Shown here: piece after piece, positions 1 through 6,397 of the stretch
How positions within the stretch are numbered: position 1 is the first letter of the stretch
Layout of the letters: each line of letters starts with the position of its first letter
DNA from: an uncultured Solobacterium sp.
Lineage (GTDB): Bacteria > Bacillota_I > Bacilli_A > Erysipelotrichales > Erysipelotrichaceae
DNA: 12,798 nucleotides
NCBI GenBank assembly: GCA_937895985.1
Contig: CALBKL010000103.1
Coordinates: 1-12,798, forward strand
Direction of reading: 5' to 3'
Notes under the pieces: model-generated
Told to the model about the DNA's origin: nothing
Database searches by the model: none
What the model saw: only the letters and a program-made list of their open reading frames with translations
Made by a program: the position numbers and the translations under genes

Positions 1-7
1 GTATAGT

Positions 8-66
8 ATATGTACCATATTAGGCAAACTGCCTAATCACTTCCATTCATTTATTCAAATGAATGG
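8..66. repeat. Cluster of three inverted repeats upstream of the surface protein gene
   Basis: Three successive inverted repeats are visible. The first is 5-bp arms at 8-12/16-20 (ATATG/CATAT, 3-nt spacer). The second is 8-bp arms at 19-26/30-37 (ATTAGGCA/TGCCTAAT, 3-nt spacer). The third is 10-bp arms at 43-52/57-66 (CCATTCATTT/AAATGAATGG, 4-nt loop). None is followed by a clear T-run on either strand, so they do not look like ordinary intrinsic terminators. They could be operator sites for dimeric regulators of the downstream gene, or the weak 3' end of a gene left of the window. The second has the size and symmetry of a MarR-type operator, but that is only inference. Confidence 0.5.
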
Positions 67-189
67 TGACTTTCTCAACAATATTTTATACAGTTCATTC
101 AACCAGCATCCTTCAATACTACAACGATATTCTGACCTTTGCGAATATCAACTTTCTATGCTCATTGTTTGTATCATAAGGAGGAAGAA

Positions 190-1953
190 ATGATGAAACT
201 CTTAAAGAAACTTTTTGTCATCTTGGTATGCGTAATGATGACAACCCCGCTCTTACATACCGAAGTCATTGCAGAAGAAATGCCTGACGAATACAAAGAG
301 TACACAAAGGATAATTATTGGGCTGAGTTAAATTGGTTCCAAAATGATAACTATAAGGGGGTAGTTCCTACATATCTAAATGACTACTTTACAAGCAGTC
401 GTTTAAGTTGGTATAACAGACTGAACTACGATGAATTAGTTCCATTTTTCCCAAGTGCCGGATTTTCAAGCAGTCCACAAGTAGATTCTGAAGAGCTTGA
501 TGTGATTAATCAATGGTTTGGAACATACGCGAAAGATCTCCCACATAGACAACCTACTGATCCTACTCTTAATCGTTGGCCTGGTGGAAAACAGTGGAAT
601 CCATATAACTTTAATTACGCAACAGAATTATTAAATGAGGGAATCACCGACTATAATGCACGCGCAGATATACGAGAAAGAGGATTATCTAGCACAGCTG
701 TCATTGAGCATATGATTGGTGATACAGTCAATTTAGATTTTGATGTAGATGTATCTCTTTTAAAGAAGACATTACTTACCCAATTTATTAGTCTTTTAAA
801 CTCCGAATTCCCTGCGTATTATATGATGAAGGATAATATGCCTGAGACTGCAATTACACAATCAGATGGTGAACTAGTATTCGTAATGGATTTGCCAAAG
901 GGGCTAGAATCTCTTGATTCAACCACTTATACACTAACTGGTATTGATGATCTAACGCTATCCGTTAAGAAAGAAAATGGTGGCAGAAGAGTTGTTGTTA
1001 CTGCTAGACTCAACGCACCTGCAAATTACGAGATGTTAAAAGATGTATACGCAAAGATACGTCTAGTAAATTCCGTGAAACTAAGCATCGATGGTCTCAA
1101 AGTAACTACGGATATTGAACCTAATCAAAATAGTACTGTAACAGGGTATGTTTATGGTGCATACGAGCTTATTCATACAACTGACAATAACGCGATTCTA
1201 AATCAAGACGCCACCACAACAGAAAACGATAATAGACATCATATCGATCGCAATACAATCGTATTTGCCGGAAGACAACTCGCTAGTGGTAAAGATGATG
1301 GAGGCGACGCAAATAAGCCAGAACTCATTACATACTCACTCAGAGTCAACCAAAACAAAGTTACATTTATGAATGATAGTACAACCCATGCAGTTGTTAA
1401 TGTAGAACCAGGTAAATCCATTGATGCAGATGTACTAACAAATCAATCAATGCCTTCAGATTCAAGCAGAACTGGATTCTTCGTATTTAAAGAATGGAAT
1501 ACAGCAGCCGATGGTACAGGCACAGTATTTACTGGTAGTACAACTGTAAATAACGATATGACAGTTTATGCAATCTATACAGCGGTTAACCAAGCACCGG
1601 TGTTAGAAGTAAAGAATACAACAATTTACCAAGGTGATAATCTTGACCTTATGACACTAGTCGTTTCCGCAGATGACTACGAAGATGGCAATATCCTAAA
1701 TCGCGTACAAATTATCAACGACGGTGGCTTCAACAAAGATGTACTCGGTACCTATTCCGTTACATATAAGGTGACAGATAACGATGGTCTAAGTGCTACA
1801 CAAATAGCAACAATCACTGTCATTACCAAAGCAAGTGTTAAAACTGCTGATACAACAAACATTGCGATGTACACTACATTATTTGGATTCTCTACGATTG
1901 CAGCTATGATACTTTGGATTTTCAAGAAACAAAAATTATCTACATTACAATAA
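190..1953 (+). CDS. Secreted, probably wall- or membrane-anchored surface protein with InlB-type and Ig-like repeats
   Basis: This is a putative surface protein of 587 aa. The ATG pair at 190/193 is chosen because a strong GGAGG (180-184) lies 5-8 nt upstream. An upstream TTG at 139 has no ribosome binding site and would put 17 residues before the signal peptide. Residues 1-28 form a signal peptide (KLLKK, a hydrophobic core, then VIA before EE). Residues about 30-380 match no family I recognise; they are rich in Asn, Asp, Tyr and Thr, as extracellular beta-rich proteins often are. Residues about 385-464 resemble an InlB B / Listeria-Bacteroides repeat (FKEWNTAADGTGT, then TVYAIYT). Residues about 468-546 look like a bacterial Ig-like domain of the DUF5011/Cry22 type (YSVTYKVTDNDG). 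The C-terminus has VKTAD (550-554), a hydrophobic segment (about 558-577) and a KKQK tail, the layout of a sortase signal but without LPxTG. An adhesin or cell-envelope role is inferred from architecture alone. Confidence 0.85.
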   Translation: MMKLLKKLFVILVCVMMTTPLLHTEVIAEEMPDEYKEYTKDNYWAELNWFQNDNYKGVVPTYLNDYFTSSRLSWYNRLNYDELVPFFPSAGFSSSPQVDSEELDVINQWFGTYAKDLPHRQPTDPTLNRWPGGKQWNPYNFNYATELLNEGITDYNARADIRERGLSSTAVIEHMIGDTVNLDFDVDVSLLKKTLLTQFISLLNSEFPAYYMMKDNMPETAITQSDGELVFVMDLPKGLESLDSTTYTLTGIDDLTLSVKKENGGRRVVVTARLNAPANYEMLKDVYAKIRLVNSVKLSIDGLKVTTDIEPNQNSTVTGYVYGAYELIHTTDNNAILNQDATTTENDNRHHIDRNTIVFAGRQLASGKDDGGDANKPELITYSLRVNQNKVTFMNDSTTHAVVNVEPGKSIDADVLTNQSMPSDSSRTGFFVFKEWNTAADGTGTVFTGSTTVNNDMTVYAIYTAVNQAPVLEVKNTTIYQGDNLDLMTLVVSADDYEDGNILNRVQIINDGGFNKDVLGTYSVTYKVTDNDGLSATQIATITVITKASVKTADTTNIAMYTTLFGFSTIAAMILWIFKKQKLSTLQ

Positions 1954-1964
1954 CCAAATTACTT

Positions 1965-2000
1965 AAAAGGGATTTGTATGAATGACAAATCCCTTTTACT
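1965..2000. terminator. Bidirectional terminator between the surface protein gene and msrB
   Basis: A perfect 13-bp stem pairs 1965-1977 (AAAAGGGATTTGT) with 1985-1997 (ACAAATCCCTTTT) around a 7-nt loop. It sits between two convergent genes, 12 nt after the stop of the plus-strand gene and 8 nt after the stop of msrB. The arms end in A4/T4, so the transcript from either strand ends the hairpin in U residues. It therefore probably terminates both genes. Confidence 0.85.
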
Positions 2001-2005
2001 TTTCA

Positions 2006-2485
2006 TTATTTATCTAGTAATTCAATATAACTGCCATAACCTTCCGCTTCCATCTTCTCAACCGGAATAAAGCGTAAGGAAGAACTATTAATACAGTAAC
2101 GCAAACCACCTTTATCACGTGGTCCATCCGCAAAGACATGGCCCAAATGGCTATCGGCATAACGACTACGCACTTCCGTTCGTACCATACCAAACTGTAA
2201 ATCAACCTTCTCCGTAATTACTTCTGGAATAATTGGCTTAGAGAATGCTGGCCATCCACAACCAGAATTGTACTTATCCGTGGACAAGAATAATGGTTCC
2301 CCAGAGACAATATCCACATAGATACCCTTTTGAAATAACTCATCATACTCATTTTGGTAAGGATGTTCCGTCTTCGCATTCTGTGTCACTTCGTATTGTA
2401 ACTCTGTTAACTTCCCTTTCAACTCTTCTTTTGAAGGTTTGTTATATTCCGTTTCTAATATAGTCTTTTTAATCTTTTCATTCAT
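2006..2485 (-). CDS. msrB: Peptide methionine (R)-S-oxide reductase MsrB
   Basis: This 159-aa enzyme reduces methionine-R-sulfoxide in oxidised proteins in the cytoplasm, normally recycled by thioredoxin. The MsrB signature is complete: [10 protein letters not shown] (59-68), GCGWPAF with Cys76 as the likely resolving cysteine, DSHLGHVF (111-118), and [13 protein letters not shown] with catalytic Cys131. The paired CxxC zinc sites of many MsrB proteins are absent, so this is the zinc-less form also found in Bacillus. It is a stand-alone MsrB with no MsrA fused or adjacent. A GTG at 2500 would add five residues; the ATG at 2485 is preferred because an AGGT lies about 6 nt upstream and MsrB proteins usually begin near here. 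The gene is divergent from pyrR, with 57 nt between start codons. Confidence 0.95.
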   Translation of the reverse strand: MNEKIKKTILETEYNKPSKEELKGKLTELQYEVTQNAKTEHPYQNEYDELFQKGIYVDIVSGEPLFLSTDKYNSGCGWPAFSKPIIPEVITEKVDLQFGMVRTEVRSRYADSHLGHVFADGPRDKGGLRYCINSSSLRFIPVEKMEAEGYGSYIELLDK

Positions 2486-2518
2486 AGGATTACCTATCAC
2501 TTTCTATCTAATTTTTTG

Positions 2519-2524
2519 TATAAT
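2519..2524 (+). promoter_or_regulatory. Candidate -10 box of pyrR
   Basis: A perfect TATAAT lies 18 nt before the pyrR ATG. No good -35 is seen 16-18 nt upstream. Transcription from here would start near 2531 and give a leader of only about 12 nt, just enough for the GAGGT ribosome binding site at 2533-2537. The same stretch reads ATTATACA on the other strand and could also serve msrB. Confidence 0.45.
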
Positions 2525-2542
2525 GAGGTTGCGAGGTATGAT

Positions 2543-3079
2543 ATGGAACTGATTACAGAACTCATGGATCAAGCACAAATTGAGCGCTCATTAACACGTA
2601 TCGCTCATGAGATTATCGAACGAGATAGTACATCTCCAAATGTATGTTTGGTTGGTATCAAACGCCGTGGCATACCACTAGCGAAGAAACTAGCTGAAAA
2701 CATTAAGAAGTACACAAATGTTGAACTTCCTGTTGGAGAGGTAGATATCTCTTTATACCGAGATGATCTTACAGAGCTTAGCGAAACTCCAAAGACAACT
2801 GGTATCAGTTTACCAGAGAACATTCAAGATTATGTAGTAATTCTCGTAGACGATGTTATCTACACTGGCAGAACCATTCGAGCTGCGATTGATGCAGTAT
2901 TCTCGCATGGTCGTCCAAAAGCTATACAGCTTGCAGTACTGATTGATCGTGGTCATCGCGAATTACCAATACGACCAGATTTTGTTGGCAAGAATGTACC
3001 AACCTCTCGTGATGAACTCATTGATGTTTCCATCGAAGGTATCGATGATGAAACTGTTGTAAGACTCTATAAACTATAA
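2543..3079 (+). CDS. pyrR: PyrR bifunctional regulator / uracil phosphoribosyltransferase
   Basis: This 178-aa protein aligns over its full length with Bacillus PyrR. In that family it binds the pyr mRNA when UMP is high, causing attenuation, and it has uracil phosphoribosyltransferase activity (uracil + PRPP to UMP). Visible signatures are LTRIAHEIIER (17-27), LVGIKRRGIPLAKKLAE, VGEVDISLYRDDL, the PRPP-binding loop VILVDDVIYTGRT (99-111), and the conserved block QLAVLIDRGHRELPIRPDFVGKNVPTS. A TTG at 2516 would add nine residues but overlaps the TATAAT; the ATG at 2543 has GAGGT 5 nt upstream and matches the usual PyrR length. No other pyr gene is adjacent, so its target operon, if any, lies elsewhere. 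It is monocistronic, ending in its own terminator. Confidence 0.95.
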   Translation: MELITELMDQAQIERSLTRIAHEIIERDSTSPNVCLVGIKRRGIPLAKKLAENIKKYTNVELPVGEVDISLYRDDLTELSETPKTTGISLPENIQDYVVILVDDVIYTGRTIRAAIDAVFSHGRPKAIQLAVLIDRGHRELPIRPDFVGKNVPTSRDELIDVSIEGIDDETVVRLYKL

Positions 3080-3107
3080 AACATCGGCGTACCGATGTTT
3101 TCTTTTC
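3078..3107 (+). terminator. Intrinsic terminator of pyrR
   Basis: A 10-bp stem pairs 3078-3087 with 3092-3101 (AAAACATCGG/CCGATGTTTT) around a CGTA loop and runs into TTTTCTTTT. The stem begins inside the pyrR stop codon, showing how tightly the convergent pyrR and nrdI genes are packed. Confidence 0.85.
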
Positions 3108-3108
3108 G

Positions 3109-3471
3109 TTATAAAGCCGCAATTGCAGACTTAATCTTAGCGTGGTCTTCTTCCGTTCCCTGAACATCAACCTTAGCGATTAATACACCACCAAAGTCCT
3201 TTACAATCTTATCCCCAGCCAAAGCGAATGTATCCGCATGACGAGCCATAGAACCAGTCGCCACAACACCCTTTAGGCCAGCCTTATTATTTTCTAGAAA
3301 GCTTTCAACTACACCTGGAACTTCACCATAACCATCCGTATATGTGAAGAGTACATAGTCTCCATCAACCTTTTCACTACCATCAACGATTAACATCGCA
3401 TCTTTATAACCTAACTTCTGTCTTACTAATTCATCTGTATTTCCCATTCTTGTCACAAAAACGATTTTCAT
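3109..3471 (-). CDS. nrdI: NrdI-like flavodoxin (class Ib ribonucleotide reductase activase)
   Basis: This 120-aa protein resembles NrdI, a small FMN protein that supplies the oxidant for assembling the dimanganese-tyrosyl cofactor of class Ib ribonucleotide reductase (NrdF). Supporting features are the N-terminal beta strand and FMN phosphate loop (VTRMGNTDELV, 6-16), the family block FTYTDGYGEVPGVVESFLE, VATGS (usually SGN in NrdI), and the trailing Asp-Thr-Phe-Ala region. The length is normal for NrdI. An AGAAGGAG about 7 nt before the ATG is a good ribosome binding site. It is not next to nrdE, nrdF or nrdH; the upstream neighbour on the same strand is a methyltransferase gene 81 nt away. 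A divergent flavodoxin with another partner is the main alternative. Confidence 0.75.
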   Translation of the reverse strand: MKIVFVTRMGNTDELVRQKLGYKDAMLIVDGSEKVDGDYVLFTYTDGYGEVPGVVESFLENNKAGLKGVVATGSMARHADTFALAGDKIVKDFGGVLIAKVDVQGTEEDHAKIKSAIAAL

Positions 3472-3552
3472 TTTATATTTCTCCTTCTGTAAGTTATCAC
3501 TAACTGATGTCTATAACGTACCATCACTCATGAATCTTTGCAAAATATATGC

Positions 3553-4353
3553 TCATGCCTTCTGGAGAACGATAACTTGTTTTGTACAAATATGATATTG
3601 TTTTACAAATGCCTCTATATCCTTAAAATAGTTTGACAAATAATTTGTATAATCCGATTGATAATATGCGCACTGGCTAACTAGCTTAATATTTTGATTC
3701 CCATTAAGAATAAACTGTTTGATGGATGATTGATCAACCAAATAGGATTCATTACTTTCTCGTAAGATAGACTGTTGACCCCAAGTTACGTGTAATAAGA
3801 TGTTGTATAAATCATCTACACTTGCTTGAATTATATTTTTCTCCACAACAACTTCAGATAAAAAAACCGCATGTTCAGAAAGTTCCTTGATCCATCGTTT
3901 CACTTCTTCTATCTTTTCTGGAATCACTTCAACTCTAGCAAATGTTTTATCTTCTGGTGCACACCAATCACGAATAATTAACTTTCCATGCTCACTCAAA
4001 TGAGAGAGCACCACATTCATCGTACTAGCTGCTTCATTACGAGAAAGATACGAAAGTAATTCATGAAATACGCTCGACATAAAGATAATATCAAACTTTA
4101 TATCAGTACTCTTCAAAAAAGTAAGGTCGATACAACGAATCCCTTTTTCCTCTAGTAATATCTGTACTTGTCTTGAATTATCTAATGCATAATAATCCGC
4201 TTCAAAATATTGTACATACTCATAAACATCTTCACTTGGTCCTGAGCCAAAGTCCAATACACGCATTCCCTTTTTAACTTGCCCATCCAAAGCACGCAAC
4301 TTATCACTCATCGTTGAACGCATGCGTGCATAGTATGATTGTTCATTATGCAT
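3553..4353 (-). CDS. Class I SAM-dependent methyltransferase of unknown substrate
   Basis: This 266-aa protein has the Rossmann-type SAM-binding fold. Visible motifs are motif I LDFGSGP (33-39), the acidic strand-2 end YALDNS (55-60), the strand-4 region FDIIFMSSVFHEL (87-99), and the GKLIIRDW strand (123-130). The C-terminal 130 residues are unlike any specific family I recognise and probably form the substrate-binding part. The ATG lies within the end of the ECF S-component gene, overlapping it by 8 nt (ATGCATAA), so the two are almost certainly translationally coupled. That suggests, without proving, that it acts on the compound carried by the S component. No clear terminator is seen after its TGA, so nrdI could be partly co-transcribed. 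Confidence 0.75.
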   Translation of the reverse strand: MHNEQSYYARMRSTMSDKLRALDGQVKKGMRVLDFGSGPSEDVYEYVQYFEADYYALDNSRQVQILLEEKGIRCIDLTFLKSTDIKFDIIFMSSVFHELLSYLSRNEAASTMNVVLSHLSEHGKLIIRDWCAPEDKTFARVEVIPEKIEEVKRWIKELSEHAVFLSEVVVEKNIIQASVDDLYNILLHVTWGQQSILRESNESYLVDQSSIKQFILNGNQNIKLVSQCAYYQSDYTNYLSNYFKDIEAFVKQYHICTKQVIVLQKA

Positions 4354-4981
4354 GTACTGATTTTCCTAACTCTAATTTATCTAAAACTGGACGAAGTACA
4401 CGCATCATTGTCGGAATGATAATACCTGCCACTATCATCTCCAAAATACCATTACTTGTAATGACAGTAATAATCACAGTCGATACCGCTAAGCCTGTTA
4501 CACTAGCGTAAACTTGCCCAAAGAATAACCAAATTAATCCCATGACCATTAGTGTATGCAATAATGTCATACCAATCGCAATCAATGATTCTACAACAAA
4601 GTTATTCTTCTTCGCTTTCTTAAATGCGTTATACAGCAAACCAGAAAGATATCCAAGTAGAATACGTGGCGCAAACGCAATGAGTAAGCTCCAGAAATTG
4701 CCATGAATATCACCAACGGAATAGAATGGTGAAAAGCAAAAACTCGTTATCGTTGGCGCAAAGGTTGCCTTTAAAAAACTAGTCATTCCAAAGACAAATC
4801 CTAAAATTGCGCCTTCTGTTGGCCCAAGCAAGATACCCGCAAAGATAACAGGTATATGCATTGTCGTAATGGAAATTGCACCTAAACTAAGATAACCAAT
4901 TGGTGTCATGGCCATGATGAGCTCAATCGCAATAAACATACTGAGAATCGTCATTTTTTGAATTCTTGTTTTATTACCCAT
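4346..4981 (-). CDS. ECF transporter S component (substrate-binding membrane subunit)
   Basis: This 211-aa membrane protein has about five or six hydrophobic segments and the hallmarks of the PF12822-type ECF S components: SLGAISITTMHIPVIFAGILLGPTEG near residues 31-56, then GFVFGMTSF, and a C-terminal half with LLHTLMVMGLIWLFFGQVYA. Such proteins capture a vitamin or related compound and work with a shared energising module (EcfA, EcfA', EcfT) that is encoded elsewhere here. The N-terminal block recalls pantothenate (PanT)-like members, but I cannot assign the substrate. It starts 12 nt after the MATE gene stop, with a modest AAAGG ribosome binding site, and overlaps the methyltransferase gene. 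The three genes form one operon. Confidence 0.85.
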   Translation of the reverse strand: MGNKTRIQKMTILSMFIAIELIMAMTPIGYLSLGAISITTMHIPVIFAGILLGPTEGAILGFVFGMTSFLKATFAPTITSFCFSPFYSVGDIHGNFWSLLIAFAPRILLGYLSGLLYNAFKKAKKNNFVVESLIAIGMTLLHTLMVMGLIWLFFGQVYASVTGLAVSTVIITVITSNGILEMIVAGIIIPTMMRVLRPVLDKLELGKSVHA

Positions 4982-4993
4982 TTGAATGCCTTT

Positions 4994-6343
4994 CTATATC
5001 TTATACTCCACCCATTTCCCTTGATGGAAACGAATTCGTAATAATGTAAACCTTGTCAACTGATCTGATAATACACCTAACCAAATACCCACTAAACCGA
5101 GCGAGAATACAGAGGTCAATACCCAAGTTAAAATTGGTCGGATAATTGTGACACTGATCAATGCCACAACCAATGTATATTTTACATCACCAGCACCTCT
5201 TAAGCACCCACCATAAATAATTTGTGATATCTGAAATAGTACGATAACTGCCACAAAGCGAGCAATCATAACACCCATTTCAATTACGGATTCATCCACA
5301 AAGAAGAACCGATTTAGTGTTCTTCCACCAACGAATAAGACCATCGCAAATATAACCGATATCACCACACCAATTAACTGACATGCATGTCCATAGGTCT
5401 TTGCCAGATCTGGTTTCTGTTGTCCAAGACTCTTTCCAATTAACGATACAGCCGCTACTTGCATACCATCCCCAAACGCAAAGCCCAACGACAAGATATT
5501 CATACCAACCTGATATGCCGCAAACTGGTCAGTGCCTAGTCTTGCCGCAAGTACAGCAGTCGTCATAAAACCTACACGCATAGCCCAGTTTTCAAACAGA
5601 ATATTCGCACCCAACTTTTGAATCGCATTAAATGCTTCAAAATCTGGTTTAATCTTCTCTTCAAGAATATAGGGAATCGAAACATAACTATCTTTCTTAA
5701 ATAATGACTGGATACTCATACCACAAGCAAATACAGTACCTAGTACCGTCGCAAACGCCGCACCAAATAGCCCCCATTTTGGAAAACCAAAGTTACCACC
5801 AATCAATAAATAGTTGAAGATGATATTCACGATGGAAGATGTAACATTTGTGACCATCGCAATCTTTGTGTTACCTGCACCACGTTGTGCAGCGTTAATC
5901 ACCAGTGATAATACATTGAATATCATTCCGATCTGTATCACCCTAAAATAAATTACTGCACCCTCATGCGTATCCACATTGGAACCACATATCACAATTA
6001 ACGGATCAGCAAAAATCACTGTTATAACAGTTAACGCAATACATAACAGTATAACGACCGCTACTGATGTCACTAATACCTGATTTGCGTTTCGTCGATT
6101 ATTCTGTCCAAGTCTTCGTGCAACTAAGGCAGATACTGCGACATTAATCGCAAAGAAGAAACTAAGACTGAGATACTTCGGTTGAAGAATCAACCCTGTG
6201 GCCGCTACTGCATATGTACCCATAGAGGAAACCATAAGTGTATCGATAATACCCGCAAGAGACACAAAAACACTTTCCAGCACAGCTGGCCATGCCATAC
6301 GTATCGCTTCTGTATACTGTTCCCTGGCGATATTCTTCAACAT
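4994..6343 (-). CDS. MATE family multidrug/toxin efflux protein
   Basis: This 449-aa integral membrane protein has about 12 hydrophobic segments in two homologous halves, typical of Na+ or H+ coupled MATE exporters (NorM/DinF superfamily). The internal symmetry is visible: VARRLGQ (74-80) matches IGKSLGQ (302-308), and AAQRGAGNTK (151-160) matches GCLRGAGDVK (379-388). Asp34 in the first membrane segment is in the region used for ion coupling in some relatives. The length is normal and the frame intact. The start has a GGGGGG-type ribosome binding site several nt upstream. It heads the operon with the ECF S component and the methyltransferase, so its substrate may be related to theirs, but MATE substrates cannot be read from sequence. 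Confidence 0.93.
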   Translation of the reverse strand: MLKNIAREQYTEAIRMAWPAVLESVFVSLAGIIDTLMVSSMGTYAVAATGLILQPKYLSLSFFFAINVAVSALVARRLGQNNRRNANQVLVTSVAVVILLCIALTVITVIFADPLIVICGSNVDTHEGAVIYFRVIQIGMIFNVLSLVINAAQRGAGNTKIAMVTNVTSSIVNIIFNYLLIGGNFGFPKWGLFGAAFATVLGTVFACGMSIQSLFKKDSYVSIPYILEEKIKPDFEAFNAIQKLGANILFENWAMRVGFMTTAVLAARLGTDQFAAYQVGMNILSLGFAFGDGMQVAAVSLIGKSLGQQKPDLAKTYGHACQLIGVVISVIFAMVLFVGGRTLNRFFFVDESVIEMGVMIARFVAVIVLFQISQIIYGGCLRGAGDVKYTLVVALISVTIIRPILTWVLTSVFSLGLVGIWLGVLSDQLTRFTLLRIRFHQGKWVEYKI

Positions 6344-6365
6344 TTCTCATCCCCCCATTGACTTG

Positions 6366-6393
6366 AAACCTCACTCCAGATGAAGTGAGGTTT
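6366..6393 (-). terminator. Hairpin between the DUF349 gene and the MATE gene, possibly a partial terminator
   Basis: A perfect 10-bp stem pairs 6366-6375 (AAACCTCACT) with 6384-6393 (AGTGAGGTTT) around an 8-nt loop. It lies 5 nt beyond the DUF349 stop and 22 nt before the MATE start. After the stem the minus-strand transcript continues CAAGTC, so the U-tract is only the three T's within the stem. Termination may be incomplete, allowing read-through into the MATE operon. Confidence 0.6.
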
Positions 6394-6397
6394 TGAA

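Noticed and set aside
139..189. Upstream TTG start for the surface protein
   Set aside because: It has no ribosome binding site and adds 17 polar residues before an otherwise standard signal peptide; the ATG pair at 190/193 follows a strong GGAGG.
3493..3552. Possible NrdR box or terminator before nrdI (e.g. GTTAT...ATAAC, or the AT-rich stretch ending in ATATATGC)
   Set aside because: The arms are only 5 bp with a 15-nt gap, and the AT-rich stretch does not fit the 16-nt NrdR palindrome; no paired -10/-35 could be set.
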